This document shows positions 25,095 to 36,900 of a stretch of 64,000 nucleotides of DNA, piece by piece. Under the pieces are notes generated by a model. That model made no database searches. It had not been told where the DNA came from and saw only the letters and a list, made by a program, of their open reading frames with translations. A program made the position numbers and the translations under genes. The DNA comes from Tomocerus qinae (Eukaryota; Arthropoda; Collembola; Entomobryomorpha; Tomoceridae), in assembly GCA_020055645.1 (NCBI GenBank), contig CM034550.1, positions 9,233,501-9,297,500 on the forward strand. The letters are read 5' to 3'. Numbering within the stretch: position 1 is the stretch's first letter; each line of letters begins with the position of its first letter.

Positions 25095-26806
25095 CTAATT
25101 ATTAAACATTGGTGCAACTCTGGCCCAACTTCCATTATTTGGCAATGCAGGTATTTCCAAAATCTTTGCGAACATTTGATACTCGTCTTCCAATCTGATA
25201 GGAGTGTGAAGATATCCCTTCTTGAAAGCTGAAAATATTAAAACATTACATATTTAAGAAAGGTTTTGCGATTAAAACACACATGAGACAACGGTACTCA
25301 GAAAATCTTTAGTTTTTATTATAGTAATACTAAACATGCAATTATGAAATGTTACCTGGTCCTCTTGCAAAGAATACAGTTCTCATGTCTGTAATATTGT
25401 AATATCCATGATCCCCTTGACAAGTAATATGACATGGTATATTATCAGCAGGGACTTGCTTTGCAGCAGATAACCCTTCAACTGTGTACCCTGGTTGAAC
25501 AACCATGAGAATATCCAGCATCATATTAGTGTTCTTATAGTGAAATTCATTGGGAATTTCGTTCTTTTTGTAAATATCAACCCCAGGAATAATCTTCAAT
25601 TGTTGATACAGCTATAAATTATAAAAATAGGTATTTAATATTGTTTTAACCAAATTCTAAATAATTCCATTGACATTCGAAATACTTTTTTACCTTTTCT
25701 TCGCAATTTTCAGCTGCAGCAAACATAAGAAGTACTCTCTTGCTCACCACTTTCTCAATGTAATCCAGATTAACGTAATCAGCTAAATAAATTGTAGTAA
25801 CTCTTGAAATATCAGTCATTCCATGGTCGCTCATAATGATAATATTTAACTATGGAGAACCAAAGGAAATTTTAATTATATAAAGTTCCAATTTCCAAGG
25901 AATTCCCTTGTCTGTTGTCTGCATTTGATATTTAACCTGTGAAAACATAATAAATTGGCTACCTCATTGGAAATATTAGATTTCTGAACCATATACATTA
26001 GTTTCGTCAGAATTTTGTCAAAATTAATTATCGCCTCTTGTACTTGAGAGGAATCGTGTCCGTACCAGTGTCCATTTCCATCGATTTTACTGACGTATTG
26101 CTGGAAATTGAAATGTTTGGTTAAATGCAAATAAAAATTCAATAATAAAGAAACAACAAAAGACATACTATTGCAAATGAATAATCATTGCTTAATAAGT
26201 TTAGAGATATTTCCAGCTCGTTTTCAAGCGAAGAGATATCATGAGCCACAGTTGCATTATATTCCACAAATTTATCAGGCAGGACCCCATCAAATGGAAG
26301 GGAACTAAATGGCCAATAGACAATGTAGGTTTTCTTGTTGTGTTTTGTAGAGGTGATCCAGATAGGCTCCGCTTGGAGCCACTGGATTTGATTATTTTTG
26401 GGTTGTTTTCGACTGAAATATTTGTCATTTTCGTTAGTGCTACTTCTGTTCATCAAGAAATTTGCCAGAATTCCATGATTTTCCGGAAAAACTCCAGTTG
26501 CAATTGTAGACATAGAGGCAAATGTTAAACTGGGAAAGATCGGCTCTACCCATTCAGCCTGAACTCCTTCGGAAATAAACTGGGTCAGGCCTGGCAGCTT
26601 TTCTTTCATGTTTTCATAGTAGTCCCACCGAAATCTGAAATAAAAAGCCTTGATTATGTGTTTTGTGGAGTAACTTAATTTTAGAAAGGGTTATACTTAT
26701 ATGGCTTAAATTACCCGTCTACCATGAGTAGCAAAAGTTTTTGAGATCTGCAACAACAAGATAATAACAAAATGGGGAGAAGATACCATGTATACTGAAT
26801 TTTCAT
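25095..26806 (-). CDS. ENPP-type phosphodiesterase, copy 2
   Basis: Six exons: 26806..26715, 26634..26169, 26100..25963, 25849..25694, 25611..25356, 25228..25095; 413 residues. It is very close to copy 1: exons 3 to 6 have identical lengths. The signal peptide ends near residue 21. Ligands: Asp30 (LLLLMVDG), Thr68, Asp and His of IDGNGHWYGH, SDHGMTD, and GDHGYYN. The nucleophile motif reads FPSLTFASM, so the Pro and Asn that usually follow Thr are Ala and Ser. GH replaces GP after the fourth ligand. These changes may alter substrate choice but all catalytic residues are kept. TATA-like TTTATAAAC (minus strand near 26930) may belong to its promoter. Confidence 0.94.
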
Positions 26807-27674
26807 TATATGACAATATTTACAAAATTTAACCAGTCAAGTGAATATACAGTTCAGTGATAATAAACTAAATGCATGTAATGTAGTGTATCCGAATAGT
26901 CCGAAACAAGAGAGAGTGATGAAATGTTTATAAAAGTTTACCATAAAACCAAAAGGAAACTGTTCTCCCTAATTCTCACTTATCTTATTTTTGTGTGAAC
27001 TTAATAATCTACTATAACACTAATAGCTATTTAATGTCCAACCTAAAAATTCTTCCTTCAGGTGCTTGGCATTATGCAATGAATATATGTCATAAAGATT
27101 GACATCCAGGTAGGTAAAAACAGGTAACCATTGTGAATGGGAAGATACAATAAGTAGGGATTTATAGGTAGGTCGAGTTGACTAAGTATTAATGTAGGTT
27201 AAAAATTAGTCCAAGTGCACTTAGTAGATAATACCTATTAAGGTTGAGTTTGAATTGATTACCACGTAGTGCGTAGGGCTCTGTGTGTAAATATGTATGG
27301 GATAAGGATTTAGGATTGACAGAAGGATAAGTAAAGTTAAAGCATATCAAAACGTTCATTACAAATGATAATAAATTTTAATTGATTCAACGAAAACACT
27401 CAAACTTTAAGGACATTTTGATATGGAATGCTTTCTACATCTAAACAGTCACTTGTAAGGAGTATATTAATAGAATGTCTTGTAGTTAACACGTAAAATA
27501 TACCTCTATACAATATACTGAGTTTGTCATACCTATCATTAGTTTCAAGCATTATTAATTTCCACGAGAAATAAAATTTACTTGGTTTTACACAAGAGCT
27601 CAAGAGAATTTTTAGAACAAAAAATATTTTATTGTTCAGTATTGTTGCACATTTTAGAATGTTATGGAAGAAAA
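26807..27674. other. Spacer between ENPP copies 2 and 3
   Basis: AT-rich. No gene seen. It should hold the copy 2 promoter and the copy 3 3' UTR. Confidence 0.5.
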
Positions 27675-29722
27675 TCAGACGAACATCCCTGCAACCCTTT
27701 CCCAACTTCCATTGTTAGGTCTTGGAGTAATATCTAAAACTTTTGTGAATATTTGGTATTCGTCTTCCATTCCAATTGGTGAATGTATTAATCCCTTTTT
27801 GAATGCTAACAACAACATAGAATTTAATAGTTAAATAGAAATTCGAAAAGAGTAATGACCATAATATGCATGTGTAAAATTTCTTTGAATACCTGGCCCA
27901 CGAGCAAATAATATTGCTTTCATATCACTCATGTTGTAGTAGCCATGATTTCCCAAGAAAGGTTGAACTTCAGACGCTTTAGGAGTATTCGGCAACATTT
28001 TTGCGCCTTGTATCCCAACGATGGCATAACCTGGTCTAGCTAAAAGTAGGAAATCTAAAACGAACGGGTGATTTTTGTAATGGAACTCTTCAGGAATATC
28101 TTCTTTACTGTATACATCCACTCCGGGAATATACTCGAGTTCTTCTTGCAACTGTTTATAACAGAATTCACATTACTTTAGAGTTGAAAATTTATTTCCA
28201 GGAAATTCCAATTTACATTAACTGTATTTAGTAGATCAGATAGTAATAGTATGTATAGTTGGTGATGCATTTATTTTTCTTTTCTACTTTGTCCAAAAAT
28301 TAAGTTTTAAGTACTAAATTCATGCATCGAAGACTACAAAAATTTTAAAAGCTGAAATACAATGAAAAATATTTTTGGAATTATTGATATTCAAATGTAC
28401 CGTACTTCTGCGATTGAGTCTGGATTTTGAATGGCAGCAATAGACGAAATCCCTCCGTAGTCAACAACTCTGTATACATTTTTCATGTTAATGTAGTCTC
28501 CGAGAGAAATATATTTCACAGCATCTTTTTTCGTATTTGTCATTCCATGATCGCTCAAAATTATCATGTTCAGCTGTTAATAAAATAGATACAGTAAGAA
28601 ACAGATCAAGAAAACTCACGCCATACTATATTGTATTAAATATTGTAATAGTCTTTATGTTGTTGAATCAGATTTAACTATTTTATCATTTTATGAACAT
28701 GAACTAACTTTATTGGCGATGGGAGATGTTCTCAAATTGAATTCGAATTCTCGGAGGACAGAGTCAATACTCATAACAGTCATTTTAGATTCGTAAGATT
28801 CTGGACCAAAAGCATGTCCTGCGTGATCCATTAAATCATCATAGACCTTTATGAAAAATAAGAATGATTAGTTCTGAAAGTTCAAACAAAAATAATCATT
28901 ATAGAATTTTTACCATAGCTAAACTAAAATCTTGATTTAATCGCTGCAAAGCATTGCGTAAATTATCCCTGAGTTGAGTGGAAACATCAGTGTATCTGTA
29001 AGGTGTGCATTGTGCAGGACTGACCCCATCGATAGATACATCACATCGACCCCAATTAGCTAAAAATACTTTGTGATTGTTCTTCGTGGCTGTAATCCAG
29101 ATGGGCTCAATGTTTTTCCACCAACGCGGATCTGATGTAGAATTTGAGTCCATGAGCTTGAACTCTGCTTCTGGTGTATTCTCATCTCCACGGTCTAATA
29201 TGTAATTGCCGAGAATGCCATGGCTTTCTGCAAACAATCCTGTAGATACTGTTACCCAGTTTGGAAAAGAAAGACTCGGGAAAATTGGATTAACCCATTG
29301 AACTTGAACTCCTTCGGTAACAAATTGGCGAAACGCGTTCAACTCCATTTTCTGCCTTTCATAGTAATCCCATCTAAATCTGGTACACCATTAAACACAG
29401 ATTTCATTTTACAGTCTTTAAGGAAATTACTCAAATCATTACAAACACAAAATTGTAGCCATTTCTACCACATTCTATTAAGCTACTACTAAAAAGCTAC
29501 TAGTTGAATTAGTTTTCTATTGTAAAATGTATTCTCATAGTAGGGGGTTAAATGAAATGGTTAATTACACTACCCGTCTATCAGGAGCACCAATAACTTT
29601 GAAGAAGGCTGCTGTTGTTGACTCTTTCCATTGTAACTATTATAGAGTCTATAAGAAAGAGTAACTAGAAATGTATTCTGGAAACACAGTAGAAAAAAAC
29701 CATATTTAAACAGTAATTCCAT
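27675..29722 (-). CDS. ENPP-type phosphodiesterase, copy 3, with Ser nucleophile
   Basis: Six exons: 29722..29574, 29379..28914, 28846..28709, 28573..28406, 28151..27893, 27805..27675; 436 residues. Intron positions match copies 1 and 2, but the sequence is much more diverged and the N-terminus is longer, with a signal segment (FFLLCF...) followed by a Gln-rich linker. Ligands: Asp49 (LLVLLIDG), Asp and His of MDHAGHAFGP, SDHGMTN, and His of GNHGYYN. The nucleophile position is Ser87 (FPSLSFPNW), not Thr. Vertebrate ENPP6, a choline-phosphate-releasing enzyme, is reported to use Ser, so activity is plausible. It is probably the oldest member of the tandem trio. No C-terminal anchor seen. Confidence 0.93.
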
Positions 29723-31080
29723 TGTGGATAAATCCCAAGAATATTGCAAAGATCTCCTAGAAATGCAGAAATTGAAGTATCAAGGTTGGTGTCGCAAAAT
29801 CTCAGGTAACTTCTACTAATGAAGATAATTTTTCTAGCTGAATCTAATATCTAAATATTTCATAAAATATTGTTTTTAGTACATATTATGTCATTGATGT
29901 TCAACAAGAACAGAAATATAACATGTAGTACTAATATATTTATTTAAATTAAAGAATTGTGAGCAAACTATGATGTAATCCAGATCATTGTCTTTTATGC
30001 TATTTAGCGTAAGATTCTTATGTTTACTATTGTAAATTATTTTTTCACTATTTCTGTAATTTGGTTCTTCGCTTATTCTAAATATCCTGACACTGTGACA
30101 TTTGATACTTAAAGACCACTGAGCCAATTACTCCGAGTATTATTGCGGGCAAACTTCTACTATCGCGATAGCTTAAACTATCCAATAGATAGTCGCATAA
30201 CAATTGCATATACTATAAGTAGTTACCATCTTATCAATTATCATCTAAAAGTTAATCTTTCAACGAAATCACAATGAAAACCATTGTTTATGCATTTTGG
30301 TGTATGTGTCGATTCACTTGTTTACAAATTGTATTACGTTAGCAAACATTTACATTGTACATCAACTTGGAACCTTTGTACTGTATAATAACTTGTAAAA
30401 CTATGAGCATTACTGTGTGTTTGATTGTGACAGATAATATTATTCTAACCTAAATTGTTGGTCACGTCTATTGGGAAATATGGCTGATAAGGAAGCTTAT
30501 TATTTGTGCTGGAATTTAAATATCCTTTACGAATGTATATTTTAGTGCACATAGCTAGTACAGTGTACCGTTTGGTAATTTGGTAGTATTAAGCACATTT
30601 GACTAGAACAGTATTTTCACGATCACCTCTTTATCTCATTGACATCATCACTCATCACATATGAACCACTAGTACTCAATTATATCATGCATAAATATCG
30701 CTTGGGTTTAATTTGTCCTCGATTATTAATAATCTGACTTGTTTGAACATGGTTTGAACAGATAACCAAACGCATCAGAGTCAGTATTAGACGTAAATCG
30801 TTTTTATATTTATAAAAATAGTAAGGAATAATTTATTAACAGTAAGAATACAGTCAGCCATTAATTAATGAATGATATTTAACGACAGATGCGTCACATG
30901 AATGTCAAATAACAAGCATGATCTTGAAAGTTCAGCACCTAGCTTTTTCTTATGTTTATACAGGTTATCACTGACTTAAATCATAAATTATGTAATTATG
31001 GTATTTCCTTTTAAAATTTCTTAACTACCTAATAGAGTGGAGCATCATCTTCAGGTCTTTTTCAGTGTCTACTATACTCA
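29723..31080. other. Interval between ENPP copy 3 and candidate gene
   Basis: No gene recognised. CTATCGCGATAG, a 12-bp palindrome, lies near 30163. This stretch should hold the copy 3 promoter. Confidence 0.45.
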
Positions 31081-31539
31081 TCAAAAATCAGGAATAATTT
31101 TGGGTGGATCATTATGGGAGTTTTCATAAAGACTCTCCAATACATTCATAAGGTTATTATACGTACCCTATAAAATCAACCATGAGTAGAATAATCCAAA
31201 GTATTACATGAACAATAGTGCTACTAGATAGGATGGTTGATTGGTATTTTCGATTACTTTGCGTGTTCAAGATTATTGAATGGATAAAGGGGTACTCCTT
31301 TCTTTACATGACAAAATGGTGAAATATCCCAAGCCATTATAGATTACCAGTTCTTTGTAGGTGGATTCTGGGAGAGTTTGTTCAGAGAGAGAGAGATCGA
31401 CATTGACCATGACCTCCATATTTCCAGGCGCCACATCGGTCCCTATTAAATTCATAGGAACTATCTGTAGACGCTCTACGGACTGCAGACGCAATGCAAA
31501 GGAAGTTCTGTTAGACATGATTTCATTTCCATGTAGCAT
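31081..31539 (-). CDS. Candidate two-exon gene, unrecognised product
   Basis: Exon 1 is 31539..31348 and exon 2 is 31167..31081, joined in phase 0 across a 180-nt intron with CTG|GTAATC donor and TTTATAG| acceptor; 92 residues. The joined reading looks like real protein: SVERLQIVPMNLIGTD, then STYKEL continuing into GTYNNLMNVLESLYENSHND and a PPKIIPDF end before TGA. The local base composition is richer in GC than its surroundings. I do not recognise the family. There is no signal peptide. The exon 1 start is uncertain: a Met at 31518 is also possible, and an acceptor-like CTGCAG at about 31484 would make it an internal exon of a larger gene with upstream exons in 31.5-44 kb. Confidence 0.45.
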
Positions 31540-33502
31540 ACCTACCTAATACGGAAAGTTACATCTTGCAAACATTTTGTTATACGTAGCTACCTAACTA
31601 CACAGATGTCCATCCCCTCCCTATACGATGACAACTAAAGAAACTTTCGCTTAAACCTCCATTCCCATTAATTCTTAGTTCCTGGAAATCTGTAGCACAG
31701 CTGGAAATATTATATAAACTATATACTAACTACTGGTATCGTGTTACACATTTATTATGACCATCACAATATCCAAAATTCACAATTTATTGATATGTAT
31801 AAGACTAAAGTTACTTTTTCATGCAAGCAATGCTAAGAAACTTTTCTTAGGTCTTTATACACATAAATAATTAGAAATATCCATGTAGCATTATATTATT
31901 ACTACTACCAAAGCTTTCGTGACAGGTAATTGGCACTTAATCGTAATTAAATCAAAATGATAACGAATTCTATTCAAGTAAATGATTGAGAACTACACAA
32001 TATTGTATTACTACTTCTATAACTAAAGCATATAGAGATCAATTATTTCTCTCGTGTGCTACAATTTATTTTCATTTGTGTGTAAAGTGCAGTATAAAAA
32101 CATATATTGAGAATCAGTGTGCATGAGCTGAACTATTTCTTGTTCAAAATATTTTTATCGTAATTTCTGTTAGTGCCAAAATCATTAGATCGTCGTATTA
32201 CACTGTATTAATGTAGTATGGTAGTAATATTATTTATTTTCGCAAACATAATTATTTTGCATTTCTAAATGTTTTTCCATCAAAATGTCAACCTTTTGTG
32301 GCTTACCCTGCACGCAGCCCATTTTCCATTGACGCACTATTGTTTCTTCCGAAAAACACTGAATATCTCAACTCGGGCAGTTTGTACCCTACTTGCTTAT
32401 CGAAGAATTAGAATCATTGTCTTTTCAGTATGGCTTTATATGACCTTTTACGATGAATCTTCCGATATAATTGAATTACCTACAAAATAAATAGGAACTA
32501 CAAAATAACAATTATTTCGTGTTATTTTATTTAGTGTATAATGACTAGTTTATTACAGACCTGATTAATTATATATAATTAATTTAAATGTGAGCCATAT
32601 GTTAATGAAAAAGGCATTATCTTTAGTCAAAATTACGAAAAATTAAAAAATTACAATTATAATACATTAGTGAGATTTTCTGTAGTGTACCTATCTATCT
32701 ATCTATCATTGTTGACAATGGAACATTTTCGATGTTTACACAAGCGTCGGATCCAAATACAATTTGAATATGTTGAAAGCATAAAATATTATATTGCAAG
32801 ATATATTAGCTAAAGTAGCGGTTATGTAGAGAAGAAAGAGTATACTAGACAAAATAACATTAAAGTGTTATCTGTAAGTAACACAAGAGCAAAAGTGTTT
32901 ATTGGAAAACTATTACCATTTTCTTAGCTTCTGTTATTTCAAGTTGTTTAATGCTACATAACCTCTGACCACTATTATAGGAATACATGAATAGTTAGCA
33001 ACGCTTATTTTGTATTACTTTACTAGCACCGTTACCACACTCTGAGAAGCAAAGTATACATAGTCAGTGTTAAGTACAAACAGTATGTAATTTATGATAT
33101 TCTTCAATATACAGATAACTATTAAAAGAACGCTCTTCCTAGTGAATAGGTATTCTCCGAACTCCTTTGTTATTTCCCTTCTCTACCCATTATTACTATC
33201 ATTTCATTTGACAAAAGAGAAAACCAACTTTGGTGTTTCCTTCTTTCCGGACGAAATGGGATTTACTCCTTTAACTGGGCCCACCGACCGTTGGTTCTTT
33301 CACTGCGAACTTATTACTTACGCTTCCCTGCCCTTCAATAGATAGAATAGCCCAAGAATAGTGAACTGGACTGAACCGGACCGTTGAACTGCTGGATTCA
33401 AGAAGAAAGTGAATTGGATGAAAGTTCCTACTCTTTGTCTGCTTTTTTAGATAGGACTCTGCAGTTTGCTATATTTCTCAACTACTTGTCCACTATATTA
33501 TA

Positions 33503-33902
33503 CAGGGTATCCATAATCTATTATCTCCCCTCGACAACCAGCACCAGAAGGTGTTAACTACTTATCATTTGTCATTCAAAAGAACATTCGATTGTACGTT
33601 TTAAGGGCGCAGCATCCATTCTACTAAAAAATTAGAAAAACAGTCATAAATCTATCCTAATTCCAAATTTGCTAAAAAATCTGTGAAAAATATTTATGAT
33701 ATGATTCTAAAAGCAATTGTGCAAATCGTTTTCGTCTAGGAAAAATCCAGAAATAGGGCAATTACAATTTGAAAGATAATTTCTCCTACGATTTTAAGAA
33801 TTGCACCTGGAATGCAGAGTAATTAATGGATTAGTAGTAAAATCTATTGGTTAATACTGGATTTAGGGCAGTAGGGATATTTAATGGATTATGGATACCC
33901 TG
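33503..33902. mobile_element. MITE with TA target duplication (Tc1/mariner-like)
   Basis: Terminal inverted repeats CAGGGTATCCATAATC(T/C)ATTA at 33503-33523 and 33882-33902, one mismatch in 21 bp. TA flanks each end (33501-33502 and 33903-33904), as expected for TA-specific insertion. The 400-bp interior has no transposase reading frame. The CAGGG ends and TA duplication suggest a non-autonomous Tc1/mariner-class element. Confidence 0.85.
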
Positions 33903-36900
33903 TAGTATGGAGTTTTCTACACGGAACTTAAAATGTTATCAGAGCTAGGAAGAAGGTTGACCGTAAGTACTAACGAGTACGTAATTATAGAATGGAAGAG
34001 CACTCTCTATAAAATGAATCTTATCAGAAGGAAGTCAAGTCGAGCCAAACTGAACTCAATTTAAAGCAGTCTATTTCTAGGAGGAAGAAGATTCACATTT
34101 TCAGGTAGGTACCTTAAAATAGTCAGCGTTTACATTAAACCAGAGATAAATACAGACTCTAGAGGACGAGAGCTCGTTCAACTGCAAAATGCTGACTCTC
34201 TCTATAGGTCTCTGGGACTTTCTATACGAGTTTTCTGTCGTCACCTTCACTTAAATCGTGTGAGGCGACTCTACTTTTACCTTTTATTTACTGGAAACGA
34301 TGCGACATGCAACTTTGTCGCTAGCAGACTCAACTTGTGTCTAAAAGTTACTTTTCTCTTCTGTCAGTGTGGCAGCTGCGGGAGTTTGTCCGTTTGTATC
34401 GTCCGGCTATAGAAATCCGAATTACTAAACTGGACTACACACTTACATGTACATGTGAACGATTCTGTTCGTTTGTTAGGGTCCATTGGATTTGATTGAC
34501 TAAAGTAGAGACTCTCAATTCTCGTCAGAGGCTTCAATAGACATCCTACATGGAAAATGCTTTTAGAATCCTAAATTGTCACAGGTCATGAAGGTTGACT
34601 CAACTTCACTTCACTCAATGCGAATTTATATTCTGCACTCTGTACAGCTACATCGCTAAGTATGTCAGAATAACCATGAAATATTACATGTAAGTCTACG
34701 ACTAAATATTCATACATCTTTCTCGTTACATCTCCCTCTCTACAGTTCAGAGTTCATTTCCCTGCCTTATAATACCAATTCAATAAATCCTAGACTTTTT
34801 ACAGATATACCAGACATGTTAATACTATGCTAGTGTTATTTAACTTCATTTCAATATATTATTGAATCAAATCCCCTGAATTACGACCTTATGTGTACAT
34901 CGACTTGCTACATTGTTAGACATACAGTACAGAACATTTTCATTAGTTATTCTGCAAGCGTAACACCGGATTTCATTAAATTGCCAAAACATTCGTGATC
35001 TAATTCAATTTTTCAGACCTGTACGTAACTACCTACATCAAACAGTACAAAATTTTGATATAAATATCTAACAGTGGTACCTACAAATTTTATACATACT
35101 GTATTACAGAGAAAAAAGTTATATCCCCAAAATTTTGCTAGGAAAACATTTTGCAATGTTCGTTTTGGCAGTGAGATACATGTAAAGTATATTTCAATGC
35201 CAGATTCAAGGCTTATTCAACATCAATACTACGTAGTACAAATTTCTAGCAATTTTTCATAGTTTTCTGATATTACTTTTGACTTTACCCTGTCATAGGA
35301 TTTGCTTTAGTAACATAAAGCAAGGGTATTTCTAAAATGCAATATTTAGCATATTCAATATTTTCGTACCTTACTTCATTTATTTAAGATCAGATTTAAT
35401 TATTATCTCTACACTATAACAGGTGTAAAATATGGTACCTGCTGTCCTTTATGAAATTAGGCCAATTTATAAATGAATCCGATATGTAGTATATATGACT
35501 TTGTGACTATGCATGTTTAGTGGGTTCCTTGGCTAAGACAATTTTCGTGAGTATCAAGCAATATATTTTGTTTAGCTATAGAATTGTTTGCGCTTACAAC
35601 AAAGTGGAAAGTAGAACAAAGTCGGAAATCAGAAGAGCATCACAATAACCTGCAGGATCAATTGTCCGTCAGTGCCTTTTACAGTTACAGTTTCACCGGA
35701 AAAGATTTTTTTCTGCAGATTTTTTAACTCAACAAGCTGTTACCTACTTCTGGGATTAGCTAGCATGGTTATGTACACAGTTGTGCACCAATATGTGCTG
35801 CGGGTGTCAATAGGTAATAAATATGGTCTACTGATCTACGTGATAGCGGGTGTGTTGAAGGGAACATTATGGATTGGCCTCCATCCTTGCAATTCACTAT
35901 AGTAAGTAGTTACTAGGAGTACTTTGGAGGAAAAGTCACAAGAAACCTGTGGTGATAGGCATGTGTCACTTGGGAGAGATAAATGTATGTAATTCCACAG
36001 ACCACGAGATATGAGTAGAATTTAGAGCACTGACGGGACTCGTGGGATTTCTCAAAATGGAAAAAGCACTCTAGCAAACTTCCTGAAATTGTTTGAACAT
36101 GTTGAACTATTGAGTACCCACTTATTATATGTAGCATTGCATCTCACAACTTTCAACGATCAAACATACTACTAACTTTCTTCTTTTAAACTGACTTTAC
36201 TACTTTTCCGGGTAAACAAATTCAACCTGCACTGCATTTATGGATACAATCCCCAAAACCATTCGTAAATGCAATCACTGAAAAAATACAAAAATATTTA
36301 TTTTTCCACATTTTCGAATCGTTGAGCTAAACTTACATAATTTAGCGCTCCAACTATTGCGATATTTTCTAATTGTAATAATAATCAATACAGTTGAAAA
36401 CCGTTCCTTAAAAATCTGTGTTGTAATATGTAATACTAAATAATTTAACCATTAATTATACGGGGAGGCATCAAATTATAGCATAGGAAAATTGTCTGCA
36501 TGATTTATGTTTCCTGAAGTCTCCTCTCTTTTTAAATTTGAAAAGTCGACATCACTTTTCCATTCTTTTGTGTTCAAATGAAAATAAAAGATTTGAATTT
36601 CTATTTCGAAAAGTTTTTCACTTGCTTAGGCGCAAATACATAGAAAAGTTTCCAGATCATTATATTGCTATAATCTATTTTTTGTCCCAAGTGCAACTAA
36701 AGAAGTGACTTGGGATTGTGATTGTTTTGAACTTCTGGAGTCTGAAATAGCTTACTCGCTGGAATTGTGTGGTAAAAGTACACTACAGATTAATAACCTT
36801 TAAATTCGGGTTTCCTTTCAATTATTTCACCGGTTCCTCGCGTAGTACAACTGATGATACGCTAAATTTTGTCTGAAAATACTTTTCAGAGAAGGAGGAT

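Noticed and set aside
26241..26528. Plus-strand 95-aa frame
   Set aside because: Antisense to exon 2 of ENPP copy 2.
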